From Bursaphelenchus xylophilus (Eukaryota > Nematoda > Chromadorea > Rhabditida > Aphelenchoididae): a stretch of 64,000 nt of DNA. The stretch is taken from NCBI GenBank assembly GCA_904066235.2, contig CAJFCV020000001.1, positions 1,054,001-1,118,000 of the forward strand, given 5' to 3'. Below are positions 36,125 to 46,384 of this stretch, piece by piece. Each line of letters starts with the position of its first letter. Within the stretch, counting starts at the first letter, position 1. The notes under the pieces are model-generated. The model was not told the origin of the DNA and did not search any database. It saw nothing but the letters and a program-made list of their open reading frames with translations. The translations under genes were made by a program, and so were the position numbers.

Positions 36125-37699
36125 CTGACGCGGAGTGTCACAGCTATTGCGCATGATTTCACAGGCCTTCAGGCTTATTTCTACTCAATTTTGAGGATAG
36201 GAGAAGTTTGTTACACTAATCCAAATTGAATTTTTTTGGGATCTTTAGTATTTTTTTGAGATTATTCGAATTTTTTAATTCAGCAAAGTGTGATTTCTAA
36301 AGATGGAAAATGGTATACTGGCATACTGTAGCTCACTCAGAATCTTTTTTGAGCTTGTTACAGTACCCTGTTTTTTCATTTTCCCCGATTTTTTGACGTT
36401 TTTTCCAATTTTTCCCACAAAAAATCGATTTCCCAAAAAAAAATCATTTTGGATTACTGTAGCATCCCCCTTATCCCCTCAATTCTCTAAAATACGCCTT
36501 AATTCCCGCTCTTCTTACAGAACTTATCAATTTCTCCCCCGTTCTTTGCCATAAGCCGACTTATTTTGTTTTTTCTTCCAACTACAGTACCCCTCGCCTT
36601 GAAAATGCCAAAAAAGAGTGTTGTCAGCGTCCCTGCTGTTGCCTTAATTCTATATTCCAAACTTGTTTGTTCCCAAACCGATTACTGTAACCTCGAAAGG
36701 AGTGCTTTAATTTCTTGGGTTACTGTAACATTTTTTTTCTCGAACGGTTCGCAGACTTAGCCGAAACAAACTCGCTATATCAACCCGCAATTTCTGGTTT
36801 TTGGATTTAATTTTTATGGTCTCGACAACTTTCACACAGACTTTCTTTTCCTACTGTAAATGACTACTGTAATATTTCACTTGGAATTTTGATTGCACAT
36901 CAATTTTTGCATAATTTCGATATCGTCTAAGATGGTGGAGATGAAAATTGGGGATTTCTCGGGGCTTAGTCTTTCCAAAAATTATGTCATCATGACGAAC
37001 ATTTTTTAAATTGTGAAAACGGAGTATTTTTCCATAAAACTGCTGAAAATTCTCAAAATTTTTCAAATTACGTAATTATGACCCATCCTTGATGTTTCCA
37101 AAAAATATGTCATTATGACGCATTTTTTGAAACTTGAAAAATCCCTTCGATTTTCATTTCCCTCCATTTCTCTCACATTTCTCGACCATTTTTTTCCAGT
37201 TTTCTCTCTCTGATCTGATATCCGATTACAATGTCATGGCTGAACACAGATGTTACACCTGTCCTTTCAACGAATCTGTAGGCTTTAAAAAATCTTGATT
37301 CCCACTCCCCCACTCCATCGAACATATATGTATATCTCCCGAATATCCCGCTATTTTTGCGTAGAATTGTTGAGATTTTCTTTGTTTGTTAATATCCATA
37401 TTACACACGACTTGAAGAGTTTTGTTTTTGAAGACACATATTCAGTTTTAATTATTTTTTTATTACTTGAAATGTTCAATAAATGAATTCTGCTAAGGAG
37501 GTGAAAAATTGTTTTGGCGGAAATTTTTGGTGACTCTTTAAAAAATTACATCGTGTTACGTGGCGGAAGCATGGTCGTAACGACCGAAATTATGTTTACG
37601 GTATACCTTTATGCATTTCCGTTCGTCTCTGTTACGTAGTTTGAAGATCGTCCTTTTCTTCTCCCGGGCATGGTGTATAGACTGTTATTGGATGGAAAT
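36125..37699. other. Intergenic downstream of the MADF/SANT-like gene
   Basis: AT-rich with many TACTGTA words (CTACTGTAAATGACTACTGT at about 36850) and phased A/T runs. ATTATGTCATCATGACG occurs twice at 36975-37125. No exon is recognised. Confidence 0.4.
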
Positions 37700-38234
37700 G
37701 ATTCATCAGCCCTTTCTTCGTTGACGAAAACGTGAACGGAGAGAATTATCTGGATATTTTGGAAAAGGAAGTTGCTGCCGCAATTCGGCAATGGCCATCT
37801 CAGGTAAGTGACGTCTCGGGAACATATCGAAGTCTTTTTTGGGAGATTTTGGCGAGCCGAGTCTTAAGCTTGGCAAGTCTTGATTGCTTGAATCTTCAAT
37901 TTAGCTTATGTTTTGGCCTAAACAAGGAGAATTTTTTTAGGTTTGTTGTTTTCAACAAGACGGAGCACCAGCTCATTACAATCTTTTAAAGGTCCGAGAC
38001 TTTGTTAACGAAAAGTTTCCGCGCCGGTGGATCGGACGCACCAGCACTGTCAATCCCCTTCCGATTACTATATGGCCTTCAAACTCACCTGACTTGGCAT
38101 CCGTGGATTACCGCGTCTGGGGCCACGTCAAGCCACGTGTTTATCGAGAGCGCCCTGAATCCTTGGAGGACTTGAAAAATCACATCCGCAGATTTTCCTT
38201 GTATGGTTTGATTTTTAAAATAAATTTTTGTTGA
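37700..38234 (+). pseudogene. Decayed mariner-superfamily (DDE) transposase
   Basis: The frame from about 37720 reads VNGENYLDILEKEV and continues to WPSQ|GTAAGT at 37801. After a TTTTTTTAG at 37940 the same protein resumes with CFQQDGAPAH, RRWIGR, WPSNSPDLASVDY and WG, to a stop at about 38231. These are the second catalytic Asp (QDGAPAH) and third catalytic segment (SNSPDL) of Tc1/mariner-type DDE transposases. The N-terminal half, including the DNA-binding domain and first Asp, is missing, and frames upstream of 37720 are broken. The GTAAGT/TTTTAG boundaries suggest an intron inside the transposase. Not active. Confidence 0.75.
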
Positions 38235-38495
38235 TTATAATCGTGCGACTATATACCACTAAGATGCTCAACGCCCGTCGAAAGCTAAGGTCCTCTCTGC
38301 GCAACACGATGTAATTTTTAAAATAGATTCCAAATATCTTCGCCGGGAAATGAGCTTATTCCGTAGTCTGAAAACACAAGAGTTCAGCTTTCGAGGCAAG
38401 AAGAAATTGATGGATAGCAAAGGAGAGCTGAAAGGCACAACATTTTTTTCGTTGTTTCTTGAAGCACCCTGCACTCAAATTCCGTCAACGGTTTA

Positions 38496-38606
38496 CGTAC
38501 ACTTGATCTTCATGATTACTTAACTTTTAACGACTCTGTTTTACTCGGTCGTAAACTAACCAAACGTGCTCTCCGCTACCATGCTCTTATCAAGTGTACG
38601 CAATAA
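38496..38606. repeat. Small MITE with GTACACTTGAT ends
   Basis: CGTACACTTGAT at the left pairs with ATCAAGTGTACG at the right, 110 bp apart, with no ORF. It lies shortly after the transposase remnant, but its ends cannot be matched to that element here. Confidence 0.55.
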
Positions 38607-40074
38607 CATACGCTGTAATGTTTGTTTTTCACTTTACATCGGACACACATCAGACAACATACATTCGCTCGTATCACGGTCATAAATGGTTCAAGATTAA
38701 TTGATCTTTTCCAATGCTTTCCTAGAAAGATGGTAGTGATCTGTCAGTCTTTTTATCGCTGAGAAATGTTTCTTATAAATTTTTGGTGTTTTGATCGGAC
38801 GGTTATTGTCGAAACAGACGGTCCATTTGATGGGACGATAAAGGATTGGCATGTGATGCTTGTAAAAGAGCTGGTTATCAGTCAGTTGGGAAAACTGTGT
38901 GGATTTGTCGAAAATGGGTCGTTTTGGGCATGGTGCGGGGATGCCCATGCACTCTATGAAAATACCAATGACAGTCCGTGGGAAAGATAATGTGGATTCG
39001 TCACAGCAAAATATCTCGCCTCTACGACAATTCCTCCCTTCCCGACGCATTGATACCACTCTTTCGGGAAAATAATGGGCATAATGTGTCGCTGTGGCGA
39101 TTTTTTCAGTCTTCTTTAAGGTAGACCTCGGCGTATACCTCTCGGCAAAAAGTCTACGCACTTTTGAAAAGGCGTGTTATTGACGCAGCAGACGGTCTTT
39201 TAATGGGACGATAAGAGATCGCATGTGATGAGTTTGTACTATAAAAAGTGGTAAACGTTTGCGTTGAAAATGAGGTCAAAATTTTAATTGAGGCAAAAAA
39301 GGGATGGGGATTAGAACTGTTTCGGTGGAGTCTAAATTAGAATACAGTAGAAACCCAAGCTTCCAAGTGCGACGCTCAGACTTTCTTTAAATTTTACACA
39401 CCTTTTGATCCTATTTCCAACCTATCGTCACCCCTAATGTGACAAGCTCGGTCAGACGTCTTTTCTCCGGGGGAATACCCAGAAAACCGCATTGCCGTTC
39501 TTACAACTGACTACCGATTACATATTGGCTGGGTTTTGGGTCGACCTTGAACGATGCTTCCTTTCCTCTGCAATGATGAGGAAAGGAAGGAATTGGGAAG
39601 TGGAAGTTGATCTGTTACGCCGTACAAATTAACATTTGTTACGGTGGAAGAGCGGAGGAACTTGCAAAGAGACTGGGAGGTCGACTACCTACAGTAGAAG
39701 TCAAAAACCAATCTATAGATAGTATCAATTCTTGAAGATTTAGCTCGCGCTTTGCAGCCGCGGCCGAGAAATTCAACGATCTTTGCCACCGAGGGAGTAC
39801 GCGAAACGCGGAGGTCAGAATTAAATGGACACATCGAGCAGAATGACTTTAACGCTAAAGTTGAAAGCCGCGTGTTAAAGCAAAAGAAAATCAAAATTTT
39901 CGCACGTTTCGTCAAAAACTGAGCGAAAGTTATCTGCTTGCTCTTACCGGCAAAAACAACATGTTTTTTTACAACCATATCTTTTTTGTTTTCTAATGGT
40001 TCTTTAACTTGACCAATGATTCAGAGCCAATCTTTGCTCTTCCTTACCCTCCCAGACATTCTCAACTCGGCTAT
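38607..40074. other. Intergenic, worn family A and B fragments
   Basis: Worn family A-like pieces occur at 38877-39075 (CAGTCAGTTGGGAAAAC, CTTTCGGGAAAATAAT), a family B left end at 39360, and family B inner words at 39730-39820. No gene is seen. Confidence 0.45.
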
Positions 40075-40224
40075 TATCAGTCTGTCGGGAAAATAATGTA
40101 GATTTGTCGCAGTAAAATATCGGGTCTCGTCGCACAAAAATCTCGAGCCGTGACTAGTCGTCGCAAAGCGATTATGGGCAATTCTAAGGCGTAACAAATC
40201 CACATTATTTTCCCGACAGAATGA
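40075..40224. repeat. Family A element, GTGGATT subfamily
   Basis: The left end is TATCAGTCTGTCGGGAAAAT and the right end is ATCCACATTATTTTCCCGAC. The core carries GACTAGTCGTCGCAAAGCGA, also present in the array at 23.6 kb. Confidence 0.8.
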
Positions 40225-42386
40225 TCGCACAAACTCCAAACCCTAACTTGTATTGGCCTCCCTTTCAGGCCGGGGTCGGATAAAAAAATGGTAAGGGGGG
40301 ACCAAGGTAATTTTGACGTTTTCCATGATGACCCCCAGGCGACTCCCCAGAATTTTTAGTCAGCTACGTCTCTGGTTTGTTGCGACACGGATGGCAAAAT
40401 GAAAATCTCATCTTTCTCGGCCAGACTGATGATACTGTCCCCAGACGCTCCCACTCTTATTATTCCACTTTCCCAAAACATGACCTATTCTCAGCCCTCT
40501 CCAACCCCTCCCCCTCCAAACTTCAGCGCACTATCAATGCGGAAGAAGCGCTGACAGACCGTGCTTCTCGCGCCGATTGTTATAAGAAAAAGCCTAAAAA
40601 AAGTAGTGTGTTCGGTCCGGTTGTAAAATTGCTCGAAAGCCGGCGATAAGGCGGGTACAAAAGGGGGACTTTTTTGGTTTAAAAAGACGAGAAGGTGGTA
40701 TTCCCTTCAAGGGCTGTAACAATATTAAAAACCAAGGCTTTTGGAGGCTACTACAATATAAAAAGCCGGCGTTCAGCGGGTTAGTTTGATCTTATCTTCA
40801 TATTCTTGGAGTCTACTGGGATTTCCATCGCGTTGACTGCGTTTTAAAGCGCCGTTGAAAAGTCGTTGACGGAAGTTGAGGGTGGGAAAAAGCGTAGAAA
40901 TTGGAACTATCCATGAACTAGTTGGAAGGAGAATTTTGACGCTACTACTGACTAAATTACTACCAATTATCTGTGATTTGACTACGCTGAAAACTACTGC
41001 AATTAGAGTTGTAGTGCTGGGAACACAACTTGGTGTTATACTGAGACTATCCGAGCTTTCATTGGCCAAGTGCTGGTAATTGGCTGTTGATTTGTGTGTT
41101 GACGGCCTGTTAATTGCAATCTACAACATCCCTGTGATCTTTTTATGGGTAAAATTGTAAGTTCTGTTGCTATATTTACAAGGGAAGTACTCTAATTGCG
41201 AAGCCCAGAGTTTCTTTAGATTCTACACAAATATAGGCTGCGTATTACTTCCTGAAAGTTTTAGCTTGCGCAAGCGCAGCCAAGATATTCAACAAAATTT
41301 GCGGTCGATAGAATCAAATGGAGTACGCCAAATGCGACGCTCAGATTTTCCTCATGTTAGATTTTGCGCACATGTTGGGTATAGGCCATATATCAATACT
41401 TGAAAATTTTAGCTCGCGCTTCGATAAGAGAGCCGAGATATTCATCGGTCTTTACGACCGAGACACTACGTGAAACGTGGTGAGCGGTCAGAGAGAAAAA
41501 CATTTTTCGGCCATACCTTTACCAGTTTTGTGCCGAAGAAATTGACTTTTTGTGGAAGCATTACTTTATATGGTAGAAATAACTGCAAAACTTTTTGTGC
41601 CGAAATTCGTCATCCTCATTTACCGCATTTTTTCCAGCTTTCGATCTAGAAATCTCTTTACAAAGCGCAAGCAATGAGTCTCTTATATTTTTTCGAAAAA
41701 ATGAATCTTAATTTTCGCCAAGTTTCTTCAAAATCTGAGAGTCGCACTTGAGCACTTTCTTTGTCAGTAATTTTGCAAAAGATTTTCAACCTACATCTTC
41801 CCTTTCTTTGTACCCATTTTTTCACAACTTTGAGCATCAAAAACTACTTTCCTTTTTGTCTCCAATCTTGCATTCCCATCGCTCGCGGAGCCTGCAGTCC
41901 CCTTGTTTTTCACTGTATTATCACTCAAGGTGATGGAAATTCGAAACGACGTTTGCAGAAGAAACTTTGGTTCACAAGTCTCATGTGCGACGCTAAGATT
42001 TTCTCTAAATTTAGCACAACCTTCGAGCATAGGCTACATATCAATTTTTAAGAATTTTAGCTCGCGCTTCGCAAGAGTAGCCGAGATCTAAAACGAGCTT
42101 TGCGGTCGAGAGAGTACGCGAAACGCGGAGAACGGTCAGAGAGAAAAACACTTTTTGGCTTTATCTTTTCCAGTTTTGTGCGGAAAAAATTGATTTTTAG
42201 TGGAAATACTTCTATTTACAGATAGAAATAGCAATGAAACTTTTCATGCCAAAATTCGCAAAAAAAAAATTCACATTTTTCTAAATTTTTGAGTGCCGTT
42301 GCAAAGCTACGACCGGCAACTGCAGCCCTCAAAAAATGCACATTATCTTCCCGACAGACTGATTGTAAAAATACGACTTTTTTCAG
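40225..42386. other. Upstream or intron region of the uncharacterised gene
   Basis: A family B copy with worn ends spans about 41178-41763 (AGGGAAGTACTCTAATTG and CTGAGAGTCGCACTTGAGCA). A partial copy follows at 41974-42290, and a solo family A right terminus lies at 42334-42363, only 23 nt before the splice acceptor. A minus ORF at 41069-40773 (LPTSSWIVPIST) has plausible composition but no recognised family. The 5' exon(s) of the gene at 42387 were not found. Confidence 0.4.
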
Positions 42387-43898
42387 ACCGTCTCCTGCCG
42401 CCTCGTCTTCTGTCCCAATGGCTTGGCCGAGCTGGACATTCAGACCACCGAGATCCGGGTGCCCGAACACAGCACGGTCAATCAAGTTCTGCGTGAGATC
42501 ATGAACAGCAGGGAGTTCGAGAGGGAGTACTATTCGTTGTACGACTTCACCTACCTCAAGGACGACAAGTACGAACGCGGGTTTCTGTATCAGGATGTGG
42601 AAGAGGGCTCCTACTACATCTTCGCATTTCTACCTCAGACTTATTCTTATGTAAGTGTTATGAAAAGATTTATTTATATTGGCATGTCAATTTTTCTTGC
42701 GAAAAAAATATTTTGTACGAAAATTCGAGCTGCGCCCGAGACTTTTGAAAATTTTGGTGACATGTTATACGAAAGCTATTTAAGATCGATTTTTATGCGA
42801 AAAAAATCTCAGAGTTTTTGAAACAGCGTCTGTCGGGAAATAATGAGGGCCACAAGAAAATAATGATTGACTCGTCGCTGAAATGAAAAGCAATTTGATT
42901 TTCTCCGCGACACAATTCATTTTTTCAGCGGCTATTCGATTTTTGATGCGACAGAGTGCTCATTATTTTCCCGACAGACTGATGCCGCAAGTTTTGCCAT
43001 AAATTTTTTTCATGTTGTTTACTACAACATGACCTCCAAAACACCTTCTTCCCAGCGGAAATGTCGCATCGATGACTAATTTATCTTTTACAATTTATGA
43101 TCACATAGTAAAAGTGTAAAAACACATAAAAACTTTTACTTTCCGACCTAAATTTACCTATATCTTTCTCGTGATATGCTCATTATTTTCCCGACAGACT
43201 GATAGTACAGATCTTTGACTGCTATTTCACAAACTTCCTTTCCTAATTCCCTTCAATTCCAGTCCCTTTACCCCGATGGATCTCGTCGAATTCTGGACGA
43301 GCGCTACAGCACCAACGACTACGTGAAAGTCGTCCTCGAAGCGGTCCTGCACGGACGCACCGGACAAGAGTACGAGCTTCGGGTGCTGGACGAGCGAGGC
43401 GCCTGCGTTCGGGAGCATAAAAAGTTCACCTACTACACGATCGAGGACCGTGGGCTCGAGACGGCGCACTTTGTGCTCGAGGAGTTCCCGCTGGAGCGAC
43501 GGATCGACTTGGAGACGGTGGCGCGCAACGCGCTGGACGAATTGATCATTGAGGCGCTCGATTTGCCGGAGGAAAAGTTCCCCGTCCTCTATCATTTCGT
43601 CATTGCGCAGCCGGAAATCATGGACGCGCAATATTTCACGCTGAAATGTCTGCGGGAGATCCCGCAGTTCGCGATTCTGCTGCGAATCATGGCCGAGGTG
43701 ATTGGCGAAAAGGATTGGCGCTACTTCTTCAAGAGCATCGTCATGGTCCCCACCAGTCTGATCATGAGCTTCGAGGGACTGCCCATCGAGATTAAGAACA
43801 CGAAGCCGAATCCCTTCAACTTTTACTACCTGATTAAACCGATCCGCAAGATCTCCGAGGACGCGCTGTGCCGAAGGCGCGCGGTCCGACGAAAATAA
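42387..43898 (+). CDS. Uncharacterised protein, last two exons
   Basis: Exons 42387-42650 (acceptor TTTTTTCAG, donor TAT|GTAAGT) and 43263-43898 (acceptor AATTCCAG) are both in phase 0 and give 299 residues to a TAA that overlaps an AATAAA signal at 43895-43900. GC-rich codon use stands out from the surrounding introns, as in the talin and LACTB exons. I do not recognise the protein. It starts TVSCRLVFCPNGLAEL, has a Tyr-rich stretch (YYSLYDFTYLKDDKYERGF) and an acidic alpha-helical middle, and ends in a basic LCRRRAVRRK tail, possibly a nuclear or RNA-binding signal. The Asp/Glu-rich beta-alternating pattern around residues 15-110 could be a ubiquitin-like or RA-like fold, but that is a guess. 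The start codon is upstream and was not found. Confidence 0.75.
42829..43204. repeat. Family A copy plus a roughly 200-bp repeat and a solo terminus, in intron
   Basis: A family A copy (42829-42983) is followed by a segment (42984-43180; ACAACATGACCTCCAAAACA, TTATGATCACATAGTAAAA) shared with 6283-6480, then a lone family A right terminus (43173-43204). The duplicated segment therefore travels flanked by family A ends. Confidence 0.75.
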
Positions 43899-43951
43899 AG
43901 CTTTATATACTGATATTTTATCGGAGAGTCGATTTTTTGGTCATGCCAAAT

Positions 43952-44107
43952 CTACCAGTCTGTTGGGAAAATAATGAGCGCTCTGTCGCATCGAAAATTG
44001 CGTCGCCGCCGAGAAAATGAATTGTCTCGCGGAGAAAATCAAGTTGCTTTTCACTTCAGCGACTTGGGAAGCAACGTTGTCCTCATTATTTTCCCGCCAG
44101 ACTGATA
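43952..44107. repeat. Family A element, copy 14
   Basis: The ends are CCAGTCTGTTGGGAAAATAA and TTTTCCCGCCAGACTGATA. It lies about 50 bp after the end of the uncharacterised gene. Confidence 0.8.
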
Positions 44108-44637
44108 TCAGTCTGTCGGGAAAACAACGGCGGGTCGTTATTGAACTACGTCGCACGTCAAAATGAGGAGTCCGGTGACCGGAATAGACTCTTCGCTATC
44201 GGTTTTTTACACTTCGTCTTTTTCGCAGAGAAAGAGAGAAAAAACACGCAAACACGTACTCTCTCGCCCCAAAAATTCCCCATTTCTCCCCCGACGAAAC
44301 GTTTTTTCGCGTCTTCTTTTGGCAATTTGCCAATCCACTCACCGGACTGTTTTGGCTTGTCTCAGTTTGACGTGCGTCGCTGCTTTGGCCCCAGCACTTT
44401 GCACAGCGCAAATTTTTCTCGAAATTATTTTATTTCTCCTGTCAAATGTGACACTTCGTTTGGACGAAACTCAAAAGTGGACGGGAAACATTTTCCCCTA
44501 TTTTGGGTTGCCGCGGCGGCAATCGTGTCGCTGAGGTGAAAAGAAATTTGATCTTCTCCGCGACACAATTCATTTTCTCGGCGGCGATGCGATTTTCGAT
44601 GCGACAAAATGCTCATTATTTTCCCGACAGGCTGATA
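44105..44637. repeat. Family A element, long composite copy
   Basis: A left terminus (TCAGTCTGTCGGGAAAACAA) starts directly after copy 14. The matching right terminus with its core lies at about 44520-44637. The extra 400 bp between them is not family sequence, so this is either a larger element or two half-copies. Confidence 0.55.
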
Positions 44638-46087
44638 GTAGGGGAAATCGCAATGATAAAAATGTACCGTTAACGTTTTTTGTCTCTTTTTATGGTCTTT
44701 TAGACGATTAAAAGCTCGTCACCGACGACGAGGTAATGAGGGATTCCCCGCCAAAATTCCGATACGATCAGCAGCGGCAACGAAGTTTTGAGTTTTTCAG
44801 GTGGGAAAAGGCAGATAATGCTTTTAATTGCGAGCTTAAGAAGGCGCGAGGGAAAGGGAAAGTTATTGTTTTTTCGTGTATAAAGTTGATGGGTTTAAGA
44901 TGTAAAAGTTTTATTGAAATTTGCTCAACCCTTTGTACTACCCGATGCAAAAAGGTTTGATTATTTGTCGCGTCCACAAATTTTGTTGCCTGAAAAAAAA
45001 CTCTTGACATATCTTTGCACTAGACATGGCTAGTGGGCCGGCCGAACGAGTTTTAAAGGCCCCGGGGCCGGGCCGACCTCTTCCGGCCCTCGGGCCGGGC
45101 CGACCGGGGGCCCCGCCAGGCCCCCAATCGGCCCCCAATGACAAAAATTCCCAGTCTCAAAGCGAAAATTAGGGTTGTCAATAAAAATAAAACGCACAGC
45201 CAAGAACCGATTGGGTTTTTTGAAGTACCTTAGGCAATGGTTGGTAATTTTTTGTTTCAAAAATTTATTGTCGGTTGTACAACCCCCCAGTCCAGTTCAG
45301 CCCCCTTGACCCAGTATAAACCCCTTCATCCAATCTGAAGCGCCTACTCGGGATTGGGTTCTCTCGGCTACGATCAACGGGGCCGAGAAAATTTGAAGGA
45401 GGCCGGGGCCGGGCCGACCTCTTCCGGCCCCCGGGCCGGGCCGCGATTTTCGGCCCGCCCCGGCCCCTCAGCCATGTCTACTTTGCACTATACGCTCGAA
45501 ATCCCGAGGTAAATTTCTGGACTTTCCCCCCCCTGTAGTACAGAGTGGGCCATTCAAAATTTGGAATAAAAATGTCAAAGGTCAGTACGGGTACCTCCAT
45601 AAACTTAGACAGGCCATATTTGGTGGTCAAAAAACGGGATGTCTCAGCTTTAATCTGATATAAATTTTATGGTAATTGGTGCGTTATTGGCGGAGAAATA
45701 CGTCAAAAGAGTTGGTAGTTTTGGGTGGCCCACCCTGTACATAGACTTGAGAGAATTGTCATCAAAGAGTTTCGTTGTAGCCGAAAATTGACAAATGAGA
45801 CTTTTAAAATTGTCCGTTGTAGACGATATTTTTTGCACAGAGGAAATGATATGTAGCCTGTGAAAAAAGTCTGTTCGAAATTCAAAGATAATCTGAGCGT
45901 CGCACTTAGAGTACCTTATGAATTTACTGTTGTGTAACATGTATTTTGCGCTGATTTTGATGAACAATTGTAAATTTCGCATAGTATTTTGTAGAAACTA
46001 TAAAATTTCTCCGCGATATAATAATTTTACTTTGTGATATATTACATATACTACCATATAAAGATAATTTTATAATAATAAAATATA
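44638..46087. other. Intergenic with a family D-like GC-rich element
   Basis: Inverted GC-rich blocks at about 45024-45130 and 45380-45482 (ACATGGCTAGTGGGCCGG and CCGGCCCCTCAGCCATGTCT) form a variant of family D whose core word is GGGCCGACCTCTTCCGGCCC. A solo family B right terminus lies at about 45889-45915. No exon is recognised. Confidence 0.55.
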
Positions 46088-46280
46088 TACAGCGGGGGAC
46101 CGGGTCCAGTGGCAAAAACGTACCATTTTGCATCCGGGAAGTATCAAAAATGTGGCCAAATGCTTCCCTCACCAAGTAAAAAAATTTTCTTTTTGGAGTG
46201 GGAAGCATTTTGCCACATTTTTGATGCTTCCCGGATGCAAAATGGTACGTTTTTGATATTGGAACAGGTCCCCCACTGTA
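46088..46280. repeat. Family C hairpin element, copy 3
   Basis: The shorter, best-paired copy: TCCAGTGGCAAAAACGTACC and CATCCGGGAAGTATCAAAAA arms meet around TTTGGAGTGGGAAGC. Confidence 0.85.
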
Positions 46281-46354
46281 TATTACTTGAATTTCCCATC
46301 ATATATTAACCATATAATAACATTTATCCACATATCATGACGTCTATTACAATT

Positions 46355-46360
46355 TTTATT
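46355..46360 (-). terminator. Polyadenylation signal AATAAA for the LACTB-like gene
   Basis: AATAAA on the minus strand, 25 nt past the stop codon (TGA at 46387-46385). Confidence 0.6.
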
Positions 46361-46384
46361 ATTTTAATATAATACTTCGTATTC

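Noticed and set aside
40773..41069. 99-codon minus ORF (LPTSSWIVPIST)
   Set aside because: Composition is plausible, but there is no domain, splice support or neighbour to back it. It is noted only within the regional entry.
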